Shown in pieces: positions 22,238-35,394 of a stretch of 64,000 bases of DNA. The position numbers and the translations under genes were made by a program. The notes beneath the pieces were generated by a model. That model made no database searches. It was not told the DNA's origin and saw only the letters and a program-made list of their open reading frames with translations. The DNA comes from Nannobrachium achirus (taxonomy: Eukaryota; Chordata; Actinopteri; Myctophiformes; Myctophidae). The stretch lies in assembly GCA_963921795.1 (NCBI GenBank), contig OY997641.1, positions 72,530,272-72,594,271 on the forward strand. The letters are read 5' to 3'. Position 1 is the stretch's first letter. Each line of letters starts with the position of its first letter.

Positions 22238-25200
22238 AGATCTGCTATTTTCACAATATTTATCGGTGGAACAGAGTGAAACTAAATGTAATGCCTCAAC
22301 TCCTAATTCCAATTGCTTGTCAGGGTGGGGTCCCAAGTTCAAATAGGATTTTTTGGGGGGGTCACAGCCTGAAAAGGTACACATTTAATTTAAAAAGTAA
22401 ATGAAAGGATGAAACAAAAAGCCAGACACGAGGGCTTTTTTCCAGTTTTATAATAATCAATTGAACTGAGCATTTTTTGCCTGACTATTTGTTTGGTGGA
22501 AAGTTGCACTTGGTCATGAAGTTGATAAAAAAAAAAAAAAAAAGTAGCTTTGTTGTAGTTAGCTACTTTTGCCATGTAGCGTGTAGCTTGCTTTGCTACA
22601 TTTTCTGTGGGTAGCTTCGTTGTAGCTTAAGCTATATTTCATCAAGAGTAGCTTGTAGCTTAGCTTACTACATTTTCCAAGTAGCTTGCCCATCACTGAC
22701 TATGCGATGCAGTCGCCTGTGCCGGGCCTGTGTCGGTGTAACATGCATGCGGTTGCTGTATTCCAAGTTCCACACGCACGCTGACAGACACATAAGCTTG
22801 TTCTTCAACAGGGAACAAACAGCGAAAATTGGATTTTACAAAACGGACTCCGTCAGCGTTGATCCCGTTTTAAAGAGGAAAATAGAGCTTAAAACCAACT
22901 TGCTAGGCTTATGTCGTCGTGATGTTGATGAAGACAAGTTTATATCGGATCTGCGAGCTCAAAACTAGACGCACCCGCATACTTGTCTGAGTTGTATGAG
23001 TGGAACGTTAAATCAGACTGCAGTGCAATTATTTACTATAAAATCTACTATTACATTTGCGTGTACAGTGGGACTTGGGAGTTAATCTGTTATATAGGGC
23101 TCGTGATCGCGCTGCTGCTGTTGGCTGTTGCAGCCGCGATGTGTTACATTACAGACGTGATTTGATTATGTCAATCCTACTGTGTTTTGATTTAATGAAA
23201 ATAGGGAGCACATTTCCTTAACGGTCATCACTAAAAAATGCAATCGAAGGTCAGCCCTACCTGTAACACACAACTGCCTCTCGATGCTGAACCCCTATCT
23301 GCTCCCGATGAGCAAGTTGGTGGCATGGTTTCCTCCCCCATCTGTGTGTGAATGGGTGAAAGCAAAGCAATGCACAATCTATGTAAAGCGCCTTGGATAA
23401 AGGCGCTATAAACATTTACCATACAACAGAAGCTTAACACACAAGGCCTTTATAAATAAATAAAAGACAATGTTGCTCTCTACTAACTGCGAGAGATGGC
23501 CAACCCACTTTTTCATATAAATATGCAAGTCCTTACTCATGTCATATCAAATAAAAAGTCCTTATTATATTCCTTCATTGCAGACCAGTGTGCAGAGTCC
23601 AGCCTGAAGGTGAAGATGAGTTGGAGTGTTTGTGTTAAACAGGAACCTGAAAACCACCTGGACATCAGTACGTTTCATGCCTTCTCTTCTCTTCTCTTCT
23701 CTTCTCTTCTCTTCTCTTCTCTTCTCTTCTCTTCTCTCGCTGTCTCTCTTAGAGAGAATGTTTGCAGGAAATGTCTTTTTTTTAATGCATGAGAATAGAC
23801 TCATGATTTGGAACTACCAAAGCTATAACACAGAGGAAACACTGCATAAAATAACAAAGTACAAACCTTTAATGTTTTTTCTCTCATTTTATCTTTTTAT
23901 TCTCCCCTAGACTTTCTTTCCCTCCCTGTGTGTAAAGAGGAGCTTTTCCCTGAACATCAGGAGAGGAGTCCCAGTCTGGAGGAACCACAGCCTCCACAGA
24001 TTAAAGAGGAACAGGAGGAGCGACTACAAGAGGAGGCTGATGGATCAACGTTGACAGCAGTGAAAAGTGAAGGTGATGATGAAAACAGAGAGACAGAGGC
24101 TGTAGCCAGCACCTCAACTGAACACATGAAAACACAAGCTGATGTAGAGGACTGTGGAACATCACAACCAACTAGTGGTGACCAGCTCCTCTCTCCACAC
24201 TGTTCTCAATCTGGCGTCACTGAAGACAGTGATGAGTGGGAGGAGACCAGGGAAGGTCAGTCGGTTGTAAACACACTGGATTCACACAAGACACACAATG
24301 TGGAAGGACAAACATTGTCTTTAAGCCACAAGCTGTCCCAGGATCTGCCATTGTCAAAACAAACTCACTCCAAGAACAGCCACACAGGGAAGAAAAGTTT
24401 TAGTTGTACGGTGTGTGGCAAAATGTTTAATTGCAAGGAAAATCTGAAGAGGCACACTGTTGTTCATACAGGGGAAAAGCCCTTTACTTGTACTGTTTGT
24501 GGTAAAGGCTACGGTCAAAGTGGTAATTTAAAAACACACATGAGAACTCATACAGGGGAAAAACCCTTTACTTGTACAGTTTGTGGTAAAGGCTGTGGTC
24601 AAAGTGGTAATTTAAAAGCACACATGATGACTCATACAGGGGAAAAACCCTTTACTTGTACAGTTTGTGGTAAAGGCTGTGGTCAAAGTGGTAATTTAAA
24701 AGCACACATGATGATTCATACAGGGGAAAAACCCTTTACTTGTACAGTTTGTGGTAAAGGCTACGGTCAAAGTGTTAGTTTAAAAACACACATGATGACT
24801 CATACAGGGGAAAAACCCTTTACTTGTACAGTTTGTGGTAAAGGCTGTGGTCAAAGTGGTAATTTAAAAGCACACATGATGACTCATACAGGGGAAAAAC
24901 CCTTTACTTGTACAGTTTGTGGTAAAGGCTGTGTTCATAGTGGTGAGTTAAAAGTACACATGAGGACTCATACAGGGGAAAAACCCTTTGCTTGTACAGT
25001 TTGTGGTAAAGCTTTTAGTGAAAGTGGTAAGTTAAAAGTACACACGAGGACTCACACAGGGGAAAAGCCTTTTACTTGCACAATATGTGGTAAAGGCTGT
25101 GTTCATGGTGGTGAGTTAAAAGTACACATGAGAACTCATACAGGGGAAAAACCCTTTACTTGTACAGTTTGTGGTAAAGGATGTGGTCAGAGTGGTGAGT

Positions 25201-25400
25201 TAAAAGTACACATGAGAACTCATACAGGGGAAAAACCCTTTACTTGTACAGTTTGTGGTAAAGGCTGTGGTACCAGTAGTGATTTAAAAACACACATGAG
25301 GACTCATACAGGGGAAAAGCCCTTTACTTGCACAGTTTGTGGTAAAGCTTTTAGTCTAAATAATAATCTAAAAGTACACTTGAGGACTCATACAGGTTAA
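15045..25400 (+). CDS. C2H2 zinc-finger protein, 644 aa, four coding exons (gene 1)
   Basis: Predicted nuclear DNA-binding protein of the large teleost C2H2 family. Coding exons: 15045-15261, 19091-19234, 23584-23667 and 23911-25400, all with GT donors and AG acceptors. The phases join without a break (217+144+84+1490 nt). The ATG at 15045 opens exon 1 in both paralogues. Residues 1-72 are helical and start MESVRLKINEHMTSVG. Exon 2 contains LLDATMQPVVKLYRIG, a motif usual in fish zinc-finger N-termini. Exon 3 holds a WSVCVKQEPE motif. Exon 4 holds VCKEE, an acidic PPQIKEEQEE block and twelve fingers. Intron 1 (3.8 kb) and intron 2 (4.3 kb) are filled with repeats. No KRAB domain is seen. Gene 2 at 35830 is its tandem paralogue. 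DNA target unknown. Confidence 0.88.
15254..15384. repeat. 41-bp minisatellite duplicating the exon-1 splice donor
   Basis: Three direct copies of a unit holding ACACACTGCAGGTATGTCTG, so GT donors occur at 15262, 15303 and 15344. Only the first keeps exon 2 in frame. Unit 2 has two copies (donors at 36047 and 36090). Confidence 0.85.
15385..15860. other. Intron 1 sequence with CCCTAA-like run
   Basis: Collinear with 36130-36370 and 37813-40610 of unit 2. The run at 15662-15755 repeats CCCTAACC/CCCTTACC motifs irregularly. It also has the AA junction near 15774 that marks the empty site of the 37872-40525 transposon. Confidence 0.6.
15876..17077 (-). mobile_element. 5'-truncated L2/CR1-type LINE, minus strand
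   Basis: Its 3' end is at 15876 with a TCAATCAATC-type tail on the minus strand. The body extends to about 17077, where the SINE resumes, and a short GGCT-like duplication flanks it. Unit 2 has the SINE without this insertion. A 3' end of the same family recurs on the + strand at 40700-40770. Confidence 0.7.
16167..16748 (-). pseudogene. C-terminal fragment of LINE reverse transcriptase (193 codons)
   Basis: The frame encodes MTTKVINKVNQRIRFLQR, then an LIDYGVLVWYRDAP stretch and the LVYKIHYTSKIPMYL and FKIGMKSHLQ motifs. These are typical of the region after the palm/thumb of L2/CR1-type reverse transcriptases. The polymerase motifs (FxD, YADD) are absent because the copy is 5'-truncated. 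The frame upstream (16749-17040) is broken. Not expected to be functional. It lies in intron 1 of gene 1, antisense to it. Confidence 0.7.
17313..18018. other. Intron 1 of gene 1, no element seen
   Basis: Collinear with 41078-41768. It holds the same short inverted ATGCCCATAT/ATATGGGCAT pair near 17775-17800. No open frame or RNA signal. Confidence 0.6.
18019..19008. mobile_element. Unclassified repeat with TAGCGCCACC blocks (intron 1)
   Basis: Absent from unit 2, where 41768 reads straight through. It starts GTCTCCACCAGCC and ends near GGTGGAGACC...GCTTCTAGT, with GTCTCCACCAG-type inverted sequence near both ends. A TAGT duplication is possible. Related in inverse to 8893-9450. It lies just upstream of exon 2. 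Confidence 0.5.
19235..20119. other. Start of intron 2: donor-region repeats and TTCGAA-rich stretch
   Basis: The stretch after exon 2 repeats the last exon bases plus donor (GTTGTACAGGATAGGTATGT at 19221, 19273 and, degenerate, 19329). The segment 19551-19680 is a small repeat also at 44360-44480 and 49556-49675. At 19770-19850 TATTCGAAT/ATTCGAA motifs form palindromes typical of a hAT end, but I find no partner end. Confidence 0.5.
21568..22030. mobile_element. Nested hAT-like MITE
   Basis: The ends CAGAGATGGAAAAAGTAC and CTTTACACCACTG are roughly inverted. The flanks GTCTAAAG and GTCCGAAG agree at 6 of 8 bases. It is full of AAAGTA/TACTTT subterminal repeats. Confidence 0.6.
22137..22236. 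repeat. (ACTG)n-(TGTC)n compound microsatellite
   Basis: About 14 ACTG units pass directly into about 10 TGTC units. Confidence 0.95.
22707..23243. other. Intron 2 region with no recognised element
   Basis: Sequence private to unit 1. Short frames at 22702-22968 (88 codons) and 22983-23165 (60 codons, hydrophobic C-terminus) show no motif I recognise and no paralogue in units 2 or 3. I do not call a gene. Confidence 0.4.
23244..23412 (+). repeat. SINE/LINE-tail fragment (unit 1)
   Basis: It contains GAATGGGTGAAAGC, then GTAAAGCGCCTTGGATAAAGG and CGCTATAAACATTTACC, the same tail type as the SINE at 17225-17312. Paralogous with 46178-46335. Confidence 0.65.
23681..23737. repeat. (CTTCT)n pentanucleotide in intron 3
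   Basis: About 11 units starting 13 bp after the exon 3 donor. The paralogous run in gene 2 is at 46603-46660. Confidence 0.95.
23911..25400 (+). CDS. Exon 4 of gene 1: acidic region and 12 C2H2 fingers
   Basis: The exon opens at 23911 after a pyrimidine-rich CCCCTAG acceptor and ends at TAA 25398-25400. Twelve fingers with HTGEKP linkers run from about 24400. Cys2 and His2 are kept in all. The core position usually held by Phe is Cys in seven fingers (3, 4, 6, 7, 9, 10, 11), Tyr in two (2, 5) and Phe only in 1, 8 and 12. Fingers 3, 4 and 6 are nearly identical, a sign of recent internal duplication. Contact positions (-1,2,3,6) include QGNT, QGNA (three times), QVST, HGEV (twice), EGKV, QGEV, TSDT and LNNV. 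The reading frame stops where a 13th finger would start. Confidence 0.9.
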
Positions 25401-25830
25401 AACACCTTTACTTGTGCAGTATGTGGTACGCTCCATGGATTTATTTTGTCACTTGGCTTCTCAGTCTGGACAGTTTCCTTTCTCCAAGGGGAGGTGAGAC
25501 ATAGACTGCGAGCGGAATCCAAATGTGGCTTCTTATTGGTCTGTGGTGGGGGTGGGACAAATACACCAGTGTGTTTGGCTGGCTGATAACGTAGCTACCC
25601 TAATCTACTCTGATTTGTTGGAACAACGTCCAATCAGCAACAACGTCGCCTCCGTCAAAACTGATATCCGAGTCAATTGAATCATGGCCAGACTGAGAAG
25701 CGCAATGATAAAACTGATCCACGAAACGTAGTGTAGCAGGCTGGCACCCTGGCTTCATACAAGCAGGCAAACCCTTTAGCTGCGGTTTGTGTCAAATGCT
25801 TGGTCAAGATAAGGAGGATTCAAATAACTG
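25401..25830 (+). pseudogene. Fossil zinc fingers downstream of gene 1 stop
   Basis: Immediately after TAA the frame continues NTFTCAVCG, i.e. a TGEKPFTC-type linker and finger start whose Glu codon has become a stop. At 25776-25830 a second finger-like remnant reads as a degenerate linker, then CGLCQMLGQDKEDSNN in a shifted context. The middle part (25440-25770) is unrelated sequence. The same arrangement follows gene 2 (48070-48505). Confidence 0.6.
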
Positions 25831-25913
25831 GGTATGCTCTGGGGGTGGGGGGTGCTGAGGGTGCTACAGCCCCCCTGGTACTTTTTTTTTTTTTTTTTTT
25901 TTTAAGATATATA

Positions 25914-26441
25914 TGTCACGGTTTGTTAGAGAAACAGGACGGTCGAGAAACGGAGCACTCGTGGTGCCGCACGGGGCGGAGCAAGCGGTCGCCACAACAA
26001 CGTCCTCCAGGCGGAGCCGCTCGATTGTCCACGACATTGCAAGCGGCGCGAAGGCCAGCGGACCTTGGTCCTGCTCTTCGCCCCCGAGCGCCGCAGGTGC
26101 GAGTGGCCGCGAAGAGCGGGCCAGGGCCGGCCGCGCGAGTTACGAAGCCGTGGTGAATGCAATCGTTATATTTATGCCCAGGCCGTAAGGCCTGGGCAAG
26201 CCCACGATAAACGCTCATAGTAAGCTAATGGCTAAGCTAATGGCTAAGCTAATGGCTAAACACCGCCCAGCTAGGCTAGTAAATAAAGAAAGAGAGTCGC
26301 AAACGAGTGACGTCAGCGCCTGCACTAGTGAATGGCTGTCTATGGGCTGTCGTCGCCATCTGGTGGTGATTAGTGTGTGGTGAACGACAAAACAAGCGCT
26401 CTTACTCTTACCGTCCTGAGTTACCCAAACATACTGTAACA
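25914..26441 (+). mobile_element. Candidate solo LTR, 528 bp
   Basis: It starts TGTCACGGTTTG and ends ACATACTGTAACA, fitting TG...CA termini, between TATA at 25910-25913 and 26442-26445. The AT-rich flank makes the duplication weak evidence. The interior includes the GC-rich segment shared with 3440-3640, so it may be composite. Confidence 0.4.
26025..26215. repeat. GC-rich segment shared with 3440-3640
   Basis: Near-identical to the interior of the 3381-3771 element. It includes GCAAGCGGCGCGAAGGCCAGC and the CCCAGGCC-GTAA-GGCCTGGG hairpin near 26176-26195. Open frames in it are GC-driven and overlap on both strands. Confidence 0.75.
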
Positions 26442-26445
26442 TATA

Positions 26446-27713
26446 TACACACAGAGCTATATTAAAACAATAATGTATTTGACTTTGGGGAATACACTAT
26501 GTTGAAACGAGGTGTTTGATTATCACATGTTTACCTTGCCACCTCCGGTTGGAAGGGAAGTTGAATTAAAATTTTGTTTTCAAATAAATCCCGCTTTGAT
26601 GGCACAACAAAGTCTATTTATTTGAGAACTATAAGCTGTCTTGTAGGCTCATTGTTGCAAACTAACACTGTTGTGTATGGGGAATAAAAAACTGTAGAAA
26701 ACCATTACAAAAATAATACCCAATGTTGTAGTGTGTGTGTGTGAGTGAGTGACTGTGTGTGTGTGTGTGTGTGTGTGCATGCGTGCTGTGTGTTGCACTG
26801 TGTGCTAAAATAACTAATAAACAGTTACTTGTTACACCGTTGTGTGGGAAATAAGCACCCAAAACAGTAATACAAATAACCCAAAACCTCTCAAGAAAAA
26901 GAGAGGAGGAGGTAGAAAAGACTATTGGCCACTATTTCTGACCAGCTGAGAATCGATAAGAGAATCGATAAGAGAATCGAATCGATAAGCAGAACCGGAA
27001 TCGGAATCGCTAAAATCTTAACGATACCCATCCCTAGTCTTGTGGAGGTGCGTTGATGCAACGCTGAGGAAGGCCGAAGGGCCGAAACGCGTCCGTATAC
27101 TGTCCATGCATTGAGGTAAATAAAATCATCTAAAAGGGATATTCCATGAGTGCTGGCTACCACTTCTTTCTCATTGTGGAGGTGTGACCAATGCCATTTT
27201 GCTATTGTGGTTGCGGAATTCTGCACACTGCATCAAATCGGTTCACGGTAAAACGGCCCTGAATTAGTCACAATTGGGTGTTACTTTAATCAAACCAATC
27301 GGAGAGAGTATCAGCTGCCATTCCCTTTAAGATCAGTGCAAGACATGCAGATAACAGCAAAGTGACAATTTAAGGACTTAAGACATAATACAGAAAATAA
27401 TTAAAAAAGTAGTGTCGATTTGGCTGGCTACTTTTGCCATGTAGCTTGTAGCTTAGGTAACTACATTTCTTTGGGGATAGCTTTGCTGTAACTTTAGCTA
27501 TGTTTAATCGAGTGTAACCTGCCATGACTCAATGGAGAGGACTTTTCAGTTAAAGCTTTTTTAATACACGTTTGAAGGACCTCGATAAAGACTTTTATGT
27601 TTGTAAGACCAGCATTTCACAAAAGCAACCAGCAGGAGTACAGTCATACACTTAGTCTCAAAGGATCACACAAAAAAGCCCAGTGAACTTGTCTCAATTG
27701 GGGTCCTATAGGC
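26446..27713. other. Downstream region of gene 1, no gene seen
   Basis: It contains a (GT)n run with GA/TG variants at 26731-26778, an AATCGATAAG-rich stretch at 26948-26985 and a GTAGC-rich hAT-like remnant at 27425-27520. From 27177 it is collinear with 48530 onward. Confidence 0.55.
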
Positions 27714-28033
27714 CAGTGGTTCTCAACATTGTTTTCTCACTCAACAGTAAACAAACCAACATAAAGTTTAAATGTATATGCAAATGATAAACATTGGTCA
27801 AATTGTCAAACATTAAAGGCAGAAATTGTGAACATAGCCGATTTACATGCTCACAACGCCTCACGTTGCGAGGCGTTGTGAGGCGTTGTAAGCATGTAGA
27901 TCTGCTATTTTCACAATAGAACCTTATTATACAAAATGTAATGCCTCATCTATTAATGCTCGTCAGGGTGGGGGGTCCCCAGTTAAAATAGGATTATTTA
28001 GGGGTCGCGGCCTGAAAAGGTTGAGAACCACTG
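27714..28033. mobile_element. hAT-like MITE
   Basis: CAGTGGTTCTCAAC (27714) and GTTGAGAACCACTG (ending 28033) are perfect inverted ends of hAT type. No flanking 8-bp duplication was found. An internal hairpin of GCTCACAACGCCTCA type lies at 27850-27895. Confidence 0.6.
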
Positions 28034-28130
28034 CTGAGTGCTGATATAGGCCGCTGTTTCCCAAACAGTGTCTCGGGACCCATTTGTGGATCATGGACCA
28101 ATTTATACGGGTCCCATTTTATTTTCCTAC

Positions 28131-31502
<3,372 letters not shown>

Positions 31503-34073
31503 CAAAGCTCTCCGCTGAGGATGCTTTACTGTACAGTAGGAGAACAGACACTCTTTTAAGTGAAGTTCAATTGCCTATGGATGCCTTAGTATGTGGTGTC
31601 AATTGTGAAGATGCCAATCACAGAAATGAACTTTGCACTATGTATAGGGGCATAGTGGATGCTCTTTCTGTGGCCAGCAAACCTCTGTTCACTCAATTTA
31701 GAGGGCCAAATAAAGTCAAGCCGGGCTGGAATAAATATGTAGCTGGTCACCATGAAGTAGCTAAGGAAGCCAATAGGGCCTGGGTTACGGCTGGGAAACC
31801 GAGACAGGGACCTGAGCTAGAGTACAAAAAGTCAATGAATGCTAGATATAAACATGCTGTGCGGTTTGTGGGAAAGAATGAGCAAACCCTGAGAGCAGAT
31901 TCTGTGGCTGGGAAACTTCTAGGTAATAATGGCAATGGGTTTTGGAAAGAGGTCAAAAATATAAACAGGTCTAAAGCAGTACTGCCTTGCCACATTGATG
32001 GTGTGTCGGGTGCAGACAATATAACTGAATTATGGAGAAAGCATTATGATGCCCTATTTAACTGTGTAAAAAGTTAACCCTTTTGTATAGGCAATATTGA
32101 TGAGGAAGGAGTAATTTTCAGACCTAATGAGATTTATCAAGCTATAAGACAACTAGCTGATAACAAAGCGTGTGGCTTGGATAATATTACAGCAGAGCAC
32201 CTTAAGTTAGCCAGCCCAAGAGTCGCTACACTGCTGTCCATCTGCCTTACAGGACTGATGTCTCATGGTATCTTGCCAGACTCTATGCTCACAGTTACCC
32301 TAGTGCCTGACTGTCATTAAGGACAAGGCTGGTAAGGTAGGGAGTATGGATAATTATAGACCCATCGCCCTAGCCAGCATACTGTCTAAACTATTAGAAA
32401 GAATTTTACTTGATAGGCTAAGTGTTTTTATTCGCACCACAGACAATCAGTTTGGCTTTAAGGCCAAACATAGTACGGACTTATGTATCTATGCCTTAAA
32501 AGAAACAGTAGAAACATAGACAACTTGGGTCTACCATGCTGGTAGGTTTTGTCGATGCTTCCCAGGCTTTCAACAGAATAAATCACCACAAGCTCTTTGT
32601 CAAACTAAAGCAGAGGGGAGTGCCTGGATGCATCATACGCCAACCAGACCATGAGGGTGAAATGGGGGTACAGTTTCTCCTCCCCCTTCAGGGTGGGCAA
32701 TGGGGTCCGGCAGGGGGGGCTTCTGTCCACTGCCCTCTTCAATCTGTATATGGATGACCTGTCCAAGCAGCTAGGAGGGTGTAGGACAGGCTGCATGATA
32801 GGTAACACCTTGATAAACCATTTCATGTATGCGGATGACTTGGCAATTCAGTAGCGAAGTGTGATGTCACTTCCGTGAAATGGCGTGAAATGTCGCCCTC
32901 TACGGGGTTCATGCTGGTATATTTTTGTATTCAAATCGCCATTGGGGATTTTGCGATCACCGCATATAAGAACTGTGTTAAAAATATAAACACACCATGC
33001 TCTCGGATTGACCCAAATGGATATGAAGCATCGACTAAGGTAGAAATGTACAGATTTACCCAAAGAGTAACACAATAAACGCTAGAAACGAGTTACAACA
33101 GGGCCAGGCTCTATCAGATATGAATGAAATCATAAACTATGCAGAACCCCCCCCCCCCCGCTGACAGAAACGCGCACATGGTGTGTTTATATTTTTAACA
33201 CAGTCCTTATATGCGAGGAACGCAGAATCTCCAATGGCGATATGAATACAAAACAATACCAGCATGAACCCCCCAGAGGGCGACATTACGCACAAATGAC
33301 GACATGGCTTCGTTTCTCTATTGTATCCCCTAGTAGTGCAGGGTTTCGGCAGCTACTGAACATATGCTCAGAATATGGGGTTAAGTGTGATGTAAAATAC
33401 AATGCCAAAAAGAGTGTGGTAATGATATGCAGGACCAAGGATGACCTGAAACTCAATTTACCTTTCCCTGTATTTTATTTGTCTGGTCAGACCCTCACTG
33501 TGTGTAACAGTTGCAAATACTTGGGGCACATCATTAATGATAAGATGGAAGATGATTCTGACATGCACAGACAGAGACGTATATGTGCAAGCAAACATGT
33601 TAGTCAGGAGATTTTACTACTGCTCAGATGAGGTCAAGGTGAATTTGTTCAGAGCCTACTGTACTCCTTTATATACAGCCCCCTTATGGGTGAACTATAA
33701 AAAAGAGAGCTTGCGAAAGCTTAAGGTAGCTTATAATGATGCACTCAGGATTCTCCTGAAAAGGCCAAGGGGTGGCAGTGCTAGCCAGTTGTTTTGTGAC
33801 TCATGTCTCACCACCTTTCAGGCTCTTCTGAGAAATCTTATGTTTAGTTTTAAAAGTAGACTTGATGGGTCTCAAAATGAGGTGATTAAGATGTTGATCA
33901 ATCCCAAGTACAGCTCTGTACAATATCAGTCTCACATGTGGAAACATTGGTACGAGTGTCTTTTATAGATGTTTTTTATCTGTGTTTTTTTTTATATTTT
34001 ATGATTTTTTATTGAATTTTTAAATGTTTGTCTACCTTTGGCTTTGTGCCGTAATAAAGTTTTTGATGATGAT
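31503..34073 (+). pseudogene. Non-LTR retrotransposon (LINE), 5'-truncated and degraded
   Basis: Sequence diverges from unit 1 at CATTCGG and rejoins at TCCCCACCG, so this is an insertion shared with unit 3. Frames along it encode a pre-RT region (31503-32074), an RT palm with FVDASQAFNRINH (motif A), GNGVRQGGLLS (motif B) and YADDLAIQ (motif C), then a C-terminal region (33330-33968). The 3' end is AATAAAGTTTTTGATGATGATT. Frameshifts, the stop at 32074-32076, an in-frame stop near 32517, a deletion near 32640 and a MITE after motif C make it dead. No endonuclease domain is present. Jockey/CR1/L2-like by motif style; the exact clade is uncertain. Confidence 0.75.
32849..33319. mobile_element. 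471-bp MITE inserted in the LINE
   Basis: Absent from the unit 3 LINE (63868). Inverted repeats of about 200 bp each (GTCGCCCTCT...GTTCATGCTGGTAT near 32893 and its complement near 33262-33285; AAAATATAAACACACCATG at 32980-32998 and its complement at 33178-33198). The ATT duplication at 32846-32848 and 33320-33322 suggests a 3-bp target, as in PIF/Harbinger types. A poly-C run lies at 33148-33159. Confidence 0.7.
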
Positions 34074-34173
34074 TCCCCACCGAAAAAAAATGAAAGAATA
34101 GCCTATGCTGAATTTTGAATAACTTCCATACAAAAATGTTATTTGCATTACGATCGCGTCGTCGAAATACATA

Positions 34174-34547
34174 TGTGGCGGAGAGAGTCGCAGCCCCAGC
34201 CTGAAGCCTCAAAAGTCTAGTATCTGCTCTCATTCCATAGGGATATCCCTTTGGAGTAATGGTTAAGATATTGGACTTTCACATGGGAGACCCGGGTTCG
34301 AAGCCGGATGGGGAGGTCCGGATCACCTCCGTTACATTGGTGCCGTGACCCGGATCCGGGCTTCCCCATAGGAGGAGGTCAAAGGGGGGTGAGTGTGGCG
34401 GAGAGTCGCAGCCCCAGCCTGAAGCCTCAAAAGTCTAGTATCTGCTCTTATTCCATAGGGATATCCCTTTGGGGTAATGCTTAAGATATTGGACTTTCAC
34501 ACGGGAGACCCGGGTTCGAAGCTGGGTGGGGAAGTTCGGATCACCTC
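34174..34547 (+). mobile_element. TRIM: miniature LTR retrotransposon with tRNA-like LTRs
   Basis: LTR1 is 34174-34336 (TGTGGCGG...GTTACA, 163 bp), the internal region 34337-34393 (57 bp) and LTR2 34394-34547 (its last bases deleted, with a 2-bp indel near the start). The interior begins with primer-binding site TGGTGCCGTGACCCGGAT (34338-34355), complementary at 17 of 18 bases to the 3' end of tRNA-His as I recall it. It ends with a purine-rich tract AGGAGGAGGTCAAAGGGGGG. There is no coding capacity. Each LTR holds a tRNA-like stretch (34245-34314) with A-box-like AGTAATGGTTAAGA and perfect B box GGTTCGAAGCC. The stems are degenerate, so it is not a working tRNA. The solo LTR at 13576-13738 confirms the unit. 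Confidence 0.8.
34338..34355 (+). promoter_or_regulatory. Primer-binding site, tRNA-His type
   Basis: An 18-nt TGG-starting site one base after LTR1, where reverse transcription would start. The match to tRNA-His is from memory of the vertebrate tRNA 3' end. Confidence 0.65.
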
Positions 34548-34964
34548 GTTTGATTCACTTTGGGAAGTTTGGGGCGTGACAACTGTTATGTTATGTTATT
34601 GCTACTCATATGTTGTTTTGCATATTATTGTAGGCCTATTGTCTTTTGTCATTGAAAGTCTCGATGAACTGAATACAAAGGAATGCAATGGAAATGAGCC
34701 CTGGCTTTTTAGTTTTTTTTTTTTCTTTTTTTACAATGTCGTCAATTAAATGAAGTCCCCTCACATCTGTGGGCAAATTACATCCTGCACATAATTATAT
34801 AAAGAAATAAAGAAAATGTGTCAAAAGAATAAAACATGACGGTTGTTATGCAGTTCTTTTTTTTTACCCCTTGTTCTCCCCAATGTAGTAGTTATGCCAA
34901 ATGATTCTTCCCCACACTCATTTCTCTCTTTTCACTGCTGTTGTATCCTACTGACTCACTAGTG
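34548..34964. other. Upstream region of gene 2, no gene seen
   Basis: Collinear with 13745-14187. A small deletion at the LTR2 junction removed about 20 bp that unit 1 keeps. Confidence 0.55.
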
Positions 34965-35297
34965 CAGGGGTTTTCAAAGTGGGTGACGGGGCACCCTGGG
35001 GTGCCGCGACAGCAGTCCAGGGGTGCCACGAGATCATTTGATGATATTTGGAATTTACTCCAATTATTACTTAATTAACAATATAGTATAATTTTAAACT
35101 TGAAGTAGGCCTACAGAGCAATTTTCAGTCAGTTCTCAGTCTTAACCAAAATGGCTATTATCTCGCAACATAATCACTAAAATATGCTATAAACAGAAGG
35201 TGCTGGGAGTGAAAATTATGAATATAATGTAGGGGTGCCTCGGATGAAAAGAATATTTATAGGGGTGCCCTGAGCCAAAACAGTTTGGGAATCCCTG
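34965..35297. mobile_element. hAT MITE (unit 2 copy)
   Basis: Same insertion as 14188-14536, with CACTAGTG at 34957-34964 and 35298-35305. Confidence 0.85.
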
Positions 35298-35394
35298 CAC
35301 TAGTGAATCAGTCTGTCAGTCATTCAGTGACAGTTACACATCTCCTCCACCAGGGGGTGAAAGGCATTAAAGCTACAGTGTCTGGATCCATTAT

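Larger units (their letters stand above)
20120..22698. mobile_element. 2.58-kb composite hAT element in intron 2
   Basis: The ends CAGTGATGGGC (20120) and GCCCATCACTG (22698) are flanked by ACTATGCG at 20112-20119 and 22699-22706, a perfect 8-bp duplication. Subterminal GTAGC/GCTAC repeats are numerous. The interior has poly-C tracts (20440 and 20750-20930), a nested MITE and a tetranucleotide run. No transposase frame is visible, so it is non-autonomous. Confidence 0.85.

Noticed and set aside
22983-23165. 60-codon frame with a hydrophobic C-terminal segment
   Set aside because: Too short, unsupported by a paralogue, no motif or splice context; could be chance.
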